A DNA stretch of 64,000 bases from Parabacteroides acidifaciens (lineage in GTDB: Bacteria > Bacteroidota > Bacteroidia > Bacteroidales > Tannerellaceae). The notes beneath the pieces were generated by a model, which had not been told where the DNA came from, made no database searches, and worked only from the letters and a program-made list of their open reading frames with translations. The stretch covers positions 1-64,000 of the forward strand of contig NZ_QREV01000019.1 of the NCBI RefSeq assembly GCF_003363715.1, given 5' to 3'. The number at the start of each line of letters is the position of its first letter. The stretch's first letter is position 1. Below are positions 1-9,077 of this stretch, one piece after another. The position numbers were made by a program, and so were the translations under genes.

Positions 1-20
1 TAGCCCGAGACTTTCTTATC
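1..20 (+). rRNA. 23S rRNA, extreme 3' end (partial)
   Basis: The first bases (tagcccgagacttt) resemble the 3' tail of bacterial 23S rRNA, which ends after a conserved '...actaat' stretch. The segment lies just upstream of a clear 5S gene on the same strand, as in the 16S-23S-5S order. The exact 3' end is a guess. The spacer that follows (about 21-142) holds two small hairpins, at 50-71 (ATTGATGA/TCATCAAT) and 96-110 (ACTCC/GGAGT), probably processing structures. The body of the gene lies outside the window. Confidence 0.65.
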
Positions 21-142
21 GCAAAGGAAAGGATTGATACGTCTGAAGGATTGATGATGAGAGTCATCAATAAGCTCAGAAATAAAAGTTACGAGACTCC
101 AAAATGGAGTTGTCCAGTCAAAAATCTTAATATAAGGTATTA

Positions 143-250
<108 letters not shown>

Positions 251-279
251 TTAAAAGTAAGCATATGCTGAAAAGAATG

Positions 280-311
280 AAGGAATCAGTCGAAAGATTG
301 GTTCCTTTTTC
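280..311 (+). terminator. Intrinsic terminator of the rRNA operon
   Basis: An 8-bp stem (aggaatca 281-288 with tggttcct 299-306, one G-U pair) is followed at once by a T run (306-310). It lies 30 nt after the 5S gene. Confidence 0.85.
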
Positions 312-358
312 TGTTTATAGAAGTTAGCAAGTATGATTTTGAATCTTCTTTTGTGGAT

Positions 359-379
359 ATTGTAGAATAATTCTACAAT
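359..379. promoter_or_regulatory. Perfect 21-bp palindrome upstream of the efflux operon (candidate operator)
   Basis: The arms ATTGTAGAAT and ATTCTACAAT are exact reverse complements around a single central A (369). The stem is AT-rich and has no T run, so a terminator is unlikely; the form suits a dimeric repressor site. It sits 170 bp before the efflux adaptor gene and just after a weak -7-like element (TTCTTTTG, 346-353, one mismatch to TAnnTTTG). A bound protein there would cover the transcription start. No regulator gene is adjacent. The remaining gap (380-548) is AT-rich and shows nothing else I can assign. Confidence 0.5.
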
Positions 380-548
380 TGAGTTTTGTTGTGCTGGTAA
401 CGGACTCTTTTATTGTAATGTTATTGTGTTAATAATTAGCTATGTAATGTTTTTTAACGCCTTAATCGCAACAATGGTACGATTATTTCATTCTTATTTT
501 AGAGATAGACGTATAGTAAGTTGAATAGTGAATTATAGATATTAGAAG

Positions 549-1718
549 ATGGTAGGAGAAAGATTGGTTAAAGGGGCTGTGTCTTTACTGGCCTTAATGG
601 TATTAACAACGGGATGTCGGCATAAGGATGAGCCTTTTAAACCACTTGTCATAGTGGATAAACCGGCGAAGGAAGATGTACAGATTTTTGGTGAATACGT
701 GGGGCGCATCCGTGCTGCTCGTTTTGTGGAGGTACATGCCCGTGTAGAAGGTTATCTGGAAAAGATGTTGTTTGTGGAGGGGAAAGAAGTGACACAGAAT
801 GAGCCTCTTTTTATTATTAATTCGGCTCTTTATAAAGCTAAGGTGGAAAAGGCCAAAGCTCAGCTAAAGAAAAACGAAGCGCAGGCGGCGAAAGCTAAAC
901 GTGATGTGGAGCGTTTACAACCCTTGTATGAACAGCATGCTGCCAGCCAGTTGGATCTGGATAACGCATTGGCTTCTTTAGGAGATGCAGAAGCCAATAT
1001 CGCAATGAGCAAGGCGGATCTGGACCAGGCGCAACTTGAATTGAGTTATACGACGGTCACATCTCCGTTGGCCGGATATATAAGTGAGCGTTTTGTCGAT
1101 GTGGGTGCTTTGGTTGGACCCGGTGTTAACTCTAAGTTGGCGGCTGTTGTGAAAAGTGATACAGTGTTGGTCGACTTCAAGATGACAGCTTTAGACTATC
1201 TGCGTGCCGAACGTCGTAACGTCAAGTTCGGTGAGCAGGATTCTACCCGTTCCTGGCAGCCGACCGTAACTGTTACCTTAGCGGATGATTCCGAATATCC
1301 GGTGAAAGGTATTGTCGATTTTGCCGATCCGATCGTCGATCCGCAAACCGGAACCTTCGGTGTTCGTGCCGAACTTCCTAATCCGAACCGGAAGCTCCTT
1401 CCCGGTCAGTTTACCAAGGTCAAATTATTGTTGGATGTACGCGAACGTGCTATTGTTGTACCCCGTAAAGCGATTTCTATCGAAAAGGGAGGAGCTTTTA
1501 TCTATGTGGTCCGCCGGGATAACGTTGCTGAGAAACGCTTTGTACAGACAGGGCCGGAAATCGGTAATAATATTGTTATAGAACGTGGTTTGGGAGAGAA
1601 TGAGAAAGTCGTAATCGAAGGCTATCATAAGTTAGTCCCCGGAATGTTGGTACAACCGATACAGGCCGGTGACGATAAAGCTATTGAAGCATTAAGAGCA
1701 GAGGAGGAAGGAGAATGA
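549..1718 (+). CDS. RND efflux periplasmic adaptor (membrane fusion) lipoprotein
   Basis: A 389-aa AcrA/MexA-type adaptor linking the inner-membrane pump to the outer-membrane channel. It begins with a lipoprotein signal peptide whose lipobox is LTTGC (Cys about residue 23). Next come a barrel-sandwich/lipoyl half (FVEVHARVEGYLEKM), an alpha-hairpin coiled coil rich in Ala/Lys/Glu (about 95-160), the second lipoyl half (SPLAGYISERFVDVGALVG), a beta-barrel and a membrane-proximal domain. Its stop overlaps the pump start by 4 bp (ATGA at 1715-1718), so the two are translationally coupled. The substrate cannot be read from sequence; multidrug export is the usual role of the HAE1 group. Confidence 0.93.
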   Translation: MVGERLVKGAVSLLALMVLTTGCRHKDEPFKPLVIVDKPAKEDVQIFGEYVGRIRAARFVEVHARVEGYLEKMLFVEGKEVTQNEPLFIINSALYKAKVEKAKAQLKKNEAQAAKAKRDVERLQPLYEQHAASQLDLDNALASLGDAEANIAMSKADLDQAQLELSYTTVTSPLAGYISERFVDVGALVGPGVNSKLAAVVKSDTVLVDFKMTALDYLRAERRNVKFGEQDSTRSWQPTVTVTLADDSEYPVKGIVDFADPIVDPQTGTFGVRAELPNPNRKLLPGQFTKVKLLLDVRERAIVVPRKAISIEKGGAFIYVVRRDNVAEKRFVQTGPEIGNNIVIERGLGENEKVVIEGYHKLVPGMLVQPIQAGDDKAIEALRAEEEGE

Positions 1719-4700
1719 AACCGGGATTCTTTATAGACCGCCCCGTTTTCTCGACAGTACTTTCATTGGTGATCGTTATTGTCGGGATAATCGGATTGGT
1801 GATGTTGCCGGTGGATCAGTATCCGCAGATCACACCGCCGGTAGTGAAGATTAGTGCGACTTATCCGGGAGCAAGTGCCATGACCGTCTCGCAAGCAGTT
1901 GCCACTCCTATCGAACAAGAGTTGAACGGTACGCCGGGAATGATTTATATGCAGAGTAGCAGCTCCAATTCCGGAGGTTTGACTATTACTGTAACCTTTG
2001 ATGTGAATGCCAACCCTGACCTTTCGGCAGTGGAAATCCAGAACCGTGTGAAGCTGGCCGAATCCCGTTTGCCGGTCGACGTTGTTCAGAACGGTATTAC
2101 GGTAGAGAAACAATCCGCCAGCCAGTTAATGACACTTAGCTTGCTATCTGACGATCCCCGTTTCGATGAAATATACTTGAGTAATTTTGCTACTATCAAC
2201 GTATTGGATGTCCTTCGCCGTATTCCCGGTGTAGGTCGCGTCTCGAATATCGGTAGCCGCTACTATGGCATGCAGATTTGGGTGTATCCGGACAGGCTCG
2301 CCAATATGGGCCTGACAGTGAAGGATCTGCAGAATGCTTTGAAAGAACAAAACAGTGAATCCGCAGCTGGCGAGCTTGGTAAACAGCCCGTCTTGGATGT
2401 CGATATAACATTGCCGGTTACAGCCCGGGGGCGTCTCTCTACGGTCAAGGAGTTTGAGGATATTGTTGTGCGTGCCAATCCCGACGGTTCGATCGTCCGC
2501 ATCCGTGATGTGGCACGTGTGTCGTTGGAGGCTTCTTCCTATTCGACTGAGAGCGGACTGAATGGAAAGAATGCGGCTATCCTCGGTATTTATATGCTGC
2601 CGGGAGCGAATGCCCTGGATGTGGCAAAGAATATCAAGGACGCCATGAAGGAAATCAGCCAGAATTTCCCGGAAGGGCTGGAGTACAAGTTTCCCTTCGA
2701 TGCAACCGAATATATTTCCCAATCTATACATGAGGTCTATAAGACTTTGTTCGAAGCGTTGTTTCTTGTTGTCCTGGTTGTCTTCCTGTCCCTGCAGAAC
2801 TGGCGCGCCGCATTGATTCCTACGATAGCCGTCCCGATCTCTCTGATCGGGACATTCGGTTTCATGCTGATAATGGGCTTCTCGCTCAATATGCTGACAC
2901 TGTTAGGTTTGATCCTGGCAATCGGTATAGTGGTTGACGATGCGATCGTTGTCGTCGAGAATGTGGAACGCCTGATGAATGAAGAACACCTGACCGCACG
3001 GGAGGCGACACATAAGGCCATGCGCGAACTGTCGGGTGCCTTGATCGCAACTTCTATGGTGTTGGCAGCTGTCTTTGTTCCCGTTAGCTTCCTTAGTGGG
3101 ATCACCGGAGCTTTGTACCGTCAGTTTTCAGTCACTATCGTGGTCTCTGTTTTGCTGTCGACAGTCGTGGCATTGACGTTAAGCCCGGCTATGTGTGCTA
3201 TTATCTTGCGGCCGAGCAAGAAGAAAAAGAATATTGTCTTTCGTAAGATCAACATTTGCTTGGGTAAGGGAAACAATAAGTACGGCCATTTACTGGAAAA
3301 GGCTATTACCAATCCAAAGCGTATCCTCGCCGGCTTCGGCATGGTGATTGTCTTTATATTTGTCCTGAACAGGGTGATCCCGACCAGCTTTATTCCGGAA
3401 GAAGACCAGGGCTTCTTCACCGTCGAACTGGTCATGCCCGAAGGTGCTACGTTGGAACGTACCCGTAAAGTGACGGACCGCGCTATCGCTTTCCTCGAAA
3501 ACCTGCCTGCCGTAGCCTATGTGCAGAATGTGACCGGAAGCAGTACCCGTGTCGGTACGTCACAAAGCCGTTCTACTCTGACGGTTATTCTGAAACCTTG
3601 GGAAGAGCGTAAATCCTCCGGCATGGGAGTAGAAGACGTCATGAAGCAATGCCGCAAGGAGTTTCTTTATTATCCCGAGATACTTGCCTATTTGAACCGT
3701 CCTCCCGTTATCCCGGGGTTGGGCGAGAGCGGCGGTCTCGAAATGCAGCTCGAAGCACGCGGTGATGCCAGTTGGGAGAACCTCGTGGCGGCGACAGACA
3801 CATTTATGCTCTATGCCTCGAAAGCGCCCGAACTGACCGGTGTCTCCTCCGCTTTACAGTCGGAGATCCCGCAACTCTACTTCAATGTAGACCGCGATCG
3901 TGCCAAGTTCCTCGGCATCCCCCTGACGGATATCTTCTCGACCATGAAGGCCTATTTAGGTTCCGTCTATGTGAACGACTTCAATATGTTCAACCGTATA
4001 TACAAGGTCTATATCCAGGCCGAAGCCCCTTACCGGGCTACGCGTGAGAATCTGGGCCTCTTTTTTGTCCGTGCGCAGAACGGTTCGATGGTGCCGCTGA
4101 CCGCTCTCGGAACGACCAGCTACACAACAGGACCGGGTACGATCAAGCGTTTCAATATGTTCACCACTGCCGCCATCAGTGCTGTAGCCGCTCCCGGATA
4201 CAGCTCCGGTGAAGCGATGGCCGCCATGCAACAGATTGCCCGTGATCACCTGCCAGAGAACATCGGCCTGGAATGGAGTGGACTCTCTTATCAGGAGAAG
4301 AAAGCCGGAGGTCAGACGGGATTCGTATTGGCATTGGTTTTCCTTTTCGTCTTCCTCTTTCTTGCCGCGCTGTATGAAAGTTGGATTGTGCCGGTTGCCG
4401 TCTTGCTCTCTTTGCCGGTAGCGACCTTGGGTGCTTACTTGGGAATATGGGTGACGGGGCTCCACAATGATGTGTATTTCCAGATCGGCTTAGTGACGCT
4501 GATCGGTCTGGCAGCAAAGAATGCAATCCTGATCGTCGAGTTTGCCAAGGTACAGGTCGATAGCGGTGTGGATGTCGTCAAAGCGGCCCTGCATGCAGCC
4601 CGGATGCGTTTCCGTCCGATCCTGATGACTTCGCTTGCCTTTGTCCTCGGTATGCTTCCGATGGTGCTTGCGAGTGGTCCCGGTTCCGCTTCCCGTCATA

Positions 4701-6196
4701 GCATTGGAACAGGTGTATTCTTCGGAATGCTTGTTGCCATTACAATCGGGATTGTTTTGGTTCCCTTCTTTTTCGTTCTTGTTTATAAGATGAAAGGTAA
4801 GGTGAGAATGGAACGTATCCTTCGTCGAACCAAGACCCTTCCGGTTTTGTTCGTTGTCTTCTTGCTGGCCTTCTCGTCCTGCAAGATCGGGAAGAAGTAC
4901 GTTCGTCCGGAGCTGGACTTACCTGCTGAGATTGTGGCAGGAGCTGACACTGCCTCCATCGACGATATTCCCTGGCAGAGCCTCTATGCCGACAGCACTT
5001 TGCAGCATCTTATCACCGTTGCTCTTGAAAACAATAAAGATATGAAGATTGCAGCCGCTAAGATCAAAGAGATGATTGCCGCCAAACGCATCACCTTCGC
5101 CGACCAGTTTCCTGAGATCGGTGCCCGCATATACGGACAAAAGGAACGCCTGAATTACGGTGGAGACAATCCGAAGCCCGATCCCGAGTTCGGTGCCAAA
5201 TTGACACTGTCGTGGGAACTGGATCTCTGGGGAAACCTCCGTTGGGCGAATGAGGCAGGGATCGCCGCCTATATGCAGTCTGTCGAGGCGCGTCGTGCCC
5301 TGCAGATGACTTTGGTTGCCGAGGTGGCTGCCGCTTACTATCAACTCTGCGCGCTCGACCAGGAGTTGGACATCGTCCGCCATACCCTTGCCGCTCGCCG
5401 CGAAGGTCTTCGTTTGGCGAAACTGCGTTTTGAGGGCGGTTTGACCTCCGAGACCTCTTATAGCCAGGCACAGGTGGAGTTGGCGCGTACCGAAACGTTG
5501 GTTCCTTCCCTTGAAGGCAAGATCAAGATCAAGGAGAGCGACCTTTCCTTCCTGCTCGGACAGTATGCAGGGGATATCCCCCGCGGATTGCCGTTGCGGG
5601 AACAACACTTGCCGGGAACCCTGCCCGTCGGATTGCCTTCCGCCCTGTTGGAACGCCGTCCGGATATGCGGGGGGCCGAACAACGCTTGCGCGAAGCAAA
5701 CGCAAAGGTCGGCGTTGCCCAGACCGATCTTTTTCCGAAGATCAGTCTTACCGGAAACTTGGGTTTCGAGAGCGAGGAACTGGGGAACTTCATCAAGAGC
5801 CCTGCCTGGTTTCTTGCCGGCGACCTTTTGCAGCCTCTTTTTGCAATGGGAAAGAACAAAGCGAAGTTGAAAGCCGCCCGCGCCCGTTACGAACAGGAAG
5901 TGTATGCCTACCAGAAGAGCGTCCTCGGCGCCTTTAAGGAAGTCAACAACGCAATCGTCACGATCCGGACCGCCAAAGAGGTGCGCCAGTCTTACGAGAG
6001 ACTCCTTACCTCCGCCAATACTTATGTAGAGTTGGCGCAACTGCAATATATCAACGGTGTCACCAGCTACATGGACGTTCTCGACGCCCAGCGTGGGCAA
6101 CTCGACGCCCAGATTAGCCTTAACCGGGCCATGCTCGATGAACTGCTGTCGGCGGTGTATTTGTATAAGGCGTTAGGAGGCGGATATAATAACTAA
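1715..6196 (+). CDS. Fused RND efflux pump (HAE1/AcrB-like) and TolC/NodT-like outer-membrane lipoprotein
   Basis: One 1493-codon frame encodes two normally separate proteins. Residues 1 to about 1030 are a proton-driven AcrB-type permease: N-terminal FIDRPVFSTVL, 12 membrane segments, two large periplasmic loops, proton-relay Asp408-Asp409 (IGIVVDDAIVVVENV) and the relay Lys935 (GLAAKNAILIVEFA). Residues 1032-1493 are an outer-membrane efflux lipoprotein (NodT family) that keeps its own signal peptide (MERILRRTK then a hydrophobic stretch) and lipobox FSSC (Cys1056). AcrB ends in the cytoplasm, so the internal signal could serve as a thirteenth membrane segment and lipoprotein signal, releasing the channel by processing. 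No stop codon separates the halves. It is coupled to the upstream adaptor and followed by a terminator. Fusion versus internal initiation at 4808 cannot be decided from sequence. Confidence 0.92.
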   Translation: MKPGFFIDRPVFSTVLSLVIVIVGIIGLVMLPVDQYPQITPPVVKISATYPGASAMTVSQAVATPIEQELNGTPGMIYMQSSSSNSGGLTITVTFDVNANPDLSAVEIQNRVKLAESRLPVDVVQNGITVEKQSASQLMTLSLLSDDPRFDEIYLSNFATINVLDVLRRIPGVGRVSNIGSRYYGMQIWVYPDRLANMGLTVKDLQNALKEQNSESAAGELGKQPVLDVDITLPVTARGRLSTVKEFEDIVVRANPDGSIVRIRDVARVSLEASSYSTESGLNGKNAAILGIYMLPGANALDVAKNIKDAMKEISQNFPEGLEYKFPFDATEYISQSIHEVYKTLFEALFLVVLVVFLSLQNWRAALIPTIAVPISLIGTFGFMLIMGFSLNMLTLLGLILAIGIVVDDAIVVVENVERLMNEEHLTAREATHKAMRELSGALIATSMVLAAVFVPVSFLSGITGALYRQFSVTIVVSVLLSTVVALTLSPAMCAIILRPSKKKKNIVFRKINICLGKGNNKYGHLLEKAITNPKRILAGFGMVIVFIFVLNRVIPTSFIPEEDQGFFTVELVMPEGATLERTRKVTDRAIAFLENLPAVAYVQNVTGSSTRVGTSQSRSTLTVILKPWEERKSSGMGVEDVMKQCRKEFLYYPEILAYLNRPPVIPGLGESGGLEMQLEARGDASWENLVAATDTFMLYASKAPELTGVSSALQSEIPQLYFNVDRDRAKFLGIPLTDIFSTMKAYLGSVYVNDFNMFNRIYKVYIQAEAPYRATRENLGLFFVRAQNGSMVPLTALGTTSYTTGPGTIKRFNMFTTAAISAVAAPGYSSGEAMAAMQQIARDHLPENIGLEWSGLSYQEKKAGGQTGFVLALVFLFVFLFLAALYESWIVPVAVLLSLPVATLGAYLGIWVTGLHNDVYFQIGLVTLIGLAAKNAILIVEFAKVQVDSGVDVVKAALHAARMRFRPILMTSLAFVLGMLPMVLASGPGSASRHSIGTGVFFGMLVAITIGIVLVPFFFVLVYKMKGKVRMERILRRTKTLPVLFVVFLLAFSSCKIGKKYVRPELDLPAEIVAGADTASIDDIPWQSLYADSTLQHLITVALENNKDMKIAAAKIKEMIAAKRITFADQFPEIGARIYGQKERLNYGGDNPKPDPEFGAKLTLSWELDLWGNLRWANEAGIAAYMQSVEARRALQMTLVAEVAAAYYQLCALDQELDIVRHTLAARREGLRLAKLRFEGGLTSETSYSQAQVELARTETLVPSLEGKIKIKESDLSFLLGQYAGDIPRGLPLREQHLPGTLPVGLPSALLERRPDMRGAEQRLREANAKVGVAQTDLFPKISLTGNLGFESEELGNFIKSPAWFLAGDLLQPLFAMGKNKAKLKAARARYEQEVYAYQKSVLGAFKEVNNAIVTIRTAKEVRQSYERLLTSANTYVELAQLQYINGVTSYMDVLDAQRGQLDAQISLNRAMLDELLSAVYLYKALGGGYNN
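4808..6196 (+). other. Outer-membrane channel module of the fusion, with possible internal start
   Basis: An in-frame ATG at 4808 is preceded by AAGGTGAG (4799-4806), one of the few SD-like stretches in the window. It would give a 462-aa protein with a textbook SPII signal (Cys at position 25) followed by KKYVRPELDLP, the usual N-terminus of NodT-family channels. The module holds two long coiled-coil repeats and ends GVTSYMDVLDAQRGQLDAQ, a typical channel motif. It may therefore be made both as a fusion and independently; this is inference. Confidence 0.55.
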
Positions 6197-6219
6197 CGAA
6201 CTATCTATTTAAGGTGATA

Positions 6220-6251
6220 AAAGGGCGGGCCTGTATAGGTCTGCCCTTTTT
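6220..6251 (+). terminator. Intrinsic terminator after the efflux operon
   Basis: A GC-rich stem (gggcgggcc with ggtctgccc, two G-U pairs) extended by AAA/TTT and followed by a T run (6246-6251). It lies 24 nt after the fusion gene stop and just before the metA promoter. Confidence 0.9.
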
Positions 6252-6263
6252 AAATATTATTCG

Positions 6264-6271
6264 TATCTTTG
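6264..6271 (+). promoter_or_regulatory. metA promoter -7 element
   Basis: TATCTTTG matches the Bacteroidetes primary sigma -7 consensus TAnnTTTG. It lies 28 bp before the metA ATG and right after a terminator, so the leader is only about 20 nt. That leaves no room for a methionine/SAM riboswitch. Confidence 0.7.
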
Positions 6272-6298
6272 TCCTCAACTAACAAACAAGAATCGGAT

Positions 6299-7231
6299 AT
6301 GCCTTTAAACCTACAGAAGAATTTACCAGCCGTTGAGCTGTTGAAGAAGGAGCACATCTTTGTGATGGACTCTTTGCGTGCATCCGAACAGGACATCCGC
6401 CCGCTGAGGGTTGTCGTGCTGAACCTGATGCCGTTGAAGATTACGACGGAAACGGACCTTGTCCGCCTGTTGAGTAATACACCGTTGCAGGTGGAACTCG
6501 ACTTTATGAAGATAAAAGGGCATACGCCCAAGAATACGCCGATCGAGCATATGCAGGAGTTTTACAAGGACTTCGACGAGATGAAGAACGATTTCTACGA
6601 TGGCATGATCATTACGGGAGCGCCGGTGGAACAGATGCCTTTCGAGGAAGTGAGCTATTGGGACGAGGTGACCGAGATATTCGACTGGGCGCGTACGCAT
6701 GTGACTTCTACTTTATATATCTGTTGGGCAGCGCAGGCGGGGTTGTACCATTTCTATGGCGTGCCTAAGTACGACTTGCCGGCTAAGATGTTCGGCGTGT
6801 TCCGTCATACCCTGCGTGAACCGTATGTGCCGATCTTCCGGGGTTTCGACGATGAGTTCTTTGTACCGCACAGCCGGCATACGGAGATACGCCGCGAAGA
6901 CATCCGCAAAGTGCCTGAACTGACGCTGCTTTCCGAGAGTGAAGAATCGGGCGTCTATATGGCGATGGCGCGCGGAGGACGCGAGTTCTTCATTACCGGG
7001 CACTCCGAGTATTCGCCTTATACGTTGAACGACGAGTATATGCGTGATGTGAACAAGGGATTGCCGATCTCCGTTCCCCGTAACTATTACCGTAACAATA
7101 ATCCGGCCCTCGGCCCGGTGGTGCGTTGGCGCGGGCATGCCAATCTGCTGTTCACCAACTGGCTGAACTATTACGTCTACCAGGAAACCCCGTTCCGGAT
7201 TGAGGATATCGAACGATTAAAAGATTTATGA
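6299..7231 (+). CDS. metA: Homoserine O-acyltransferase MetA (predicted acetyl-CoA-specific)
   Basis: A 310-aa enzyme that activates homoserine in methionine synthesis. Numbering from the ATG at 6299 places the catalytic Cys at 142 (YICWAAQAGLYH), His at 235 and Glu at 237 (GHSEY), the canonical MetA positions. Residue 111, which sets acyl-CoA choice in this family, is Glu (TGAPVEQM). Glu111 enzymes such as that of Bacillus cereus use acetyl-CoA, while Gly111 enzymes such as that of E. coli use succinyl-CoA, so acetylation is predicted. A TTG 30 bp upstream is in frame but overlaps the -7 promoter element, so it is rejected as start. The stop overlaps the next gene by 4 bp. Confidence 0.95.
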   Translation: MPLNLQKNLPAVELLKKEHIFVMDSLRASEQDIRPLRVVVLNLMPLKITTETDLVRLLSNTPLQVELDFMKIKGHTPKNTPIEHMQEFYKDFDEMKNDFYDGMIITGAPVEQMPFEEVSYWDEVTEIFDWARTHVTSTLYICWAAQAGLYHFYGVPKYDLPAKMFGVFRHTLREPYVPIFRGFDDEFFVPHSRHTEIRREDIRKVPELTLLSESEESGVYMAMARGGREFFITGHSEYSPYTLNDEYMRDVNKGLPISVPRNYYRNNNPALGPVVRWRGHANLLFTNWLNYYVYQETPFRIEDIERLKDL

Positions 7232-9060
7232 AACAATCTCCCCGAAGAATAGAACTCCTTTCTCCCGCCAAGGATCTGCAATGCGGTATCGAGGCAATCA
7301 ATCATGGAGCCGACGCCGTCTATATCGGTGCCCCGAAGTTCGGCGCCCGGGCGGCTGCCGGCAACTCGCTCGAGGATATACGCGAGCTTTGCGAGTACGC
7401 ACATCTCTATGGTGCCCGTATTTACGTTACGCTTAACACGATCCTGAAAGAGGAAGAGTTGCAGGAGGCCGAACAGATGATCTGGGATCTCTGGCGTGCC
7501 GGAACCGATGCCCTGATCGTTCAGGATATGGGGATTACCGGACTGAATCTGCCGCCTATCCCGCTTCATGCCAGTACGCAGACCGATAACCGCACGCCGG
7601 AGAAGGTGAAGTTTCTCGAGTCGGCCGGCTTCACGCAAGTGGTGCTGGCACGCGAACTCTCGCTGAACGAGATATGCCGGATTTCGGAAGCGGTGACTGT
7701 CCCGTTAGAGGTATTCGTGCATGGCGCCCTGTGTGTCAGCTATAGCGGACAATGTTATTTGAGTGCCGCCCTGAGCGGGCGAAGTGCCAATCGGGGAGAA
7801 TGTGCCCAGTACTGCCGCCTTCCTTATACAATGGTGGATGCCGCCGGGACAGAGATTGTCAGCAATAAACACCTTCTTTCACTGAAAGATATGAATCGCG
7901 CCGACCAGTTGGAAGCCCTGCTGGATGCCGGCGTCTCTTCGCTGAAGATAGAAGGGCGGCTGAAAGATGTCGCCTACGTCAAGAATATTACGGCTTATTA
8001 CCGCAAGAAATTAGACGCTGTCCTGGCACACCGTCCGGAATATAGCCGGGCTTCCGCCGGGCGGAGCACCTATACTTTCGAGCCGGTAGCCGAAAAGAGC
8101 TTTAATCGCGGTTTCACTCCTTTCCTTTTAGAGGGGCGAACAGCCGATATCACCGCTTTCGATACGCCTAAGTCATTGGGTGAACCTGTCGGAACGGTCA
8201 AGGAGATAAAAGGAAATTCGTTCACTGTCGCCGGACTGAAACAGTTGAACAACGGAGACGGACTTGTCTTCTTCAACCGGCGCGGCGAATTGGAAGGATT
8301 CCGTGTGAACAGGGTAGAGGCAAACCGGGTTTTCCCGTTGGAGATGCCCGCGTTGCTGCCTAAGACCCCGCTTTACCGCAATTTTGACCAGGTTTTCGAG
8401 AAAGAGCTTGCCAAGCCTTCCGCCGAACGGCGGTTGTCCGTGCGGATCGAGTTCTTAGACAATCCTTTCGGCTTTACGCTCTGCATGGAGGATGAGACAG
8501 GTGCCCGCATCATGCTGACCCAACCGTTTGAGAAAGAATTGGCACGCCGTGACCAGCAAGACAATATCCGTACGCAGCTTTCTAAGCTCGGGAATACGCC
8601 TTTCGAGGCATCTGAAGTGACGGTGAGTATGTCCGAAAACTGGTTTGTCCCTTCTTCCCTGTTGGCTGATATGCGCCGGGCAGGAGTGGAGAAGCTGTTG
8701 GAAGCCCGCCGTGTGCGTTATCCGCGTGAGCTTGTCCGTCGTGTGCAGCCGGCGGAGGTCGTACCTTTCCCGGAGCGGCAGTTGAGCTATTTAGGGAATG
8801 TCGCCAACGGGAAAGCCCGCTCTTTCTACCAGGATCATGGCGTGGAACAGGTGGAGGCTGCCTTTGAACTGGCCCCTCGGAAGGATGTCCCGTTGATGTT
8901 CACCAAACACTGCCTGCGCTACAGCATGGGTTGGTGTCCTACTTATCAGAAGAAGAGCTCTCCTTACCGCGAGCCCTATTATCTTCTTTATAAAGAGACG
9001 CGTCTCAGGCTGCACTTTGACTGTAAACGCTGTCAGATGCAGGTGTTTCAGGAAGTATGA
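7228..9060 (+). CDS. rlhA: U32 family peptidase-like protein, RlhA type (tRNA/rRNA hydroxylation family)
   Basis: A 610-aa member of the U32 'collagenase-like' family. The N-terminal TIM-barrel-like region starts RIELLSPAKD and carries the family signature VFVHGALCVSYSGQC with a downstream Cys pair (GECAQYC). The long C-terminal extension with several Cys (CLRYSMGWC, CKRCQM) matches the domain architecture of E. coli RlhA (YdcP), needed for hydroxylation of 23S rRNA C2501; related TrhP/TrhO-type members act on tRNA. Peptidase activity is doubtful in this branch. The start overlaps metA by ATGA (7228-7231), and the next gene begins at or just after its stop. The symbol is assigned by architecture only. 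Confidence 0.75.
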   Translation: MKQSPRRIELLSPAKDLQCGIEAINHGADAVYIGAPKFGARAAAGNSLEDIRELCEYAHLYGARIYVTLNTILKEEELQEAEQMIWDLWRAGTDALIVQDMGITGLNLPPIPLHASTQTDNRTPEKVKFLESAGFTQVVLARELSLNEICRISEAVTVPLEVFVHGALCVSYSGQCYLSAALSGRSANRGECAQYCRLPYTMVDAAGTEIVSNKHLLSLKDMNRADQLEALLDAGVSSLKIEGRLKDVAYVKNITAYYRKKLDAVLAHRPEYSRASAGRSTYTFEPVAEKSFNRGFTPFLLEGRTADITAFDTPKSLGEPVGTVKEIKGNSFTVAGLKQLNNGDGLVFFNRRGELEGFRVNRVEANRVFPLEMPALLPKTPLYRNFDQVFEKELAKPSAERRLSVRIEFLDNPFGFTLCMEDETGARIMLTQPFEKELARRDQQDNIRTQLSKLGNTPFEASEVTVSMSENWFVPSSLLADMRRAGVEKLLEARRVRYPRELVRRVQPAEVVPFPERQLSYLGNVANGKARSFYQDHGVEQVEAAFELAPRKDVPLMFTKHCLRYSMGWCPTYQKKSSPYREPYYLLYKETRLRLHFDCKRCQMQVFQEV

Positions 9061-9077
9061 ATCAAAAGATATATGTT

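Noticed and set aside
4919-6100. Long minus-strand ORFs opposite the efflux, aspS, nif3 and other genes
   Set aside because: They are shadows of strongly coding plus-strand frames and have no recognisable protein features.
6252-6298. SAM or methionine riboswitch before metA
   Set aside because: The -7 element leaves a leader of only about 20 nt, too short for any known SAM riboswitch.
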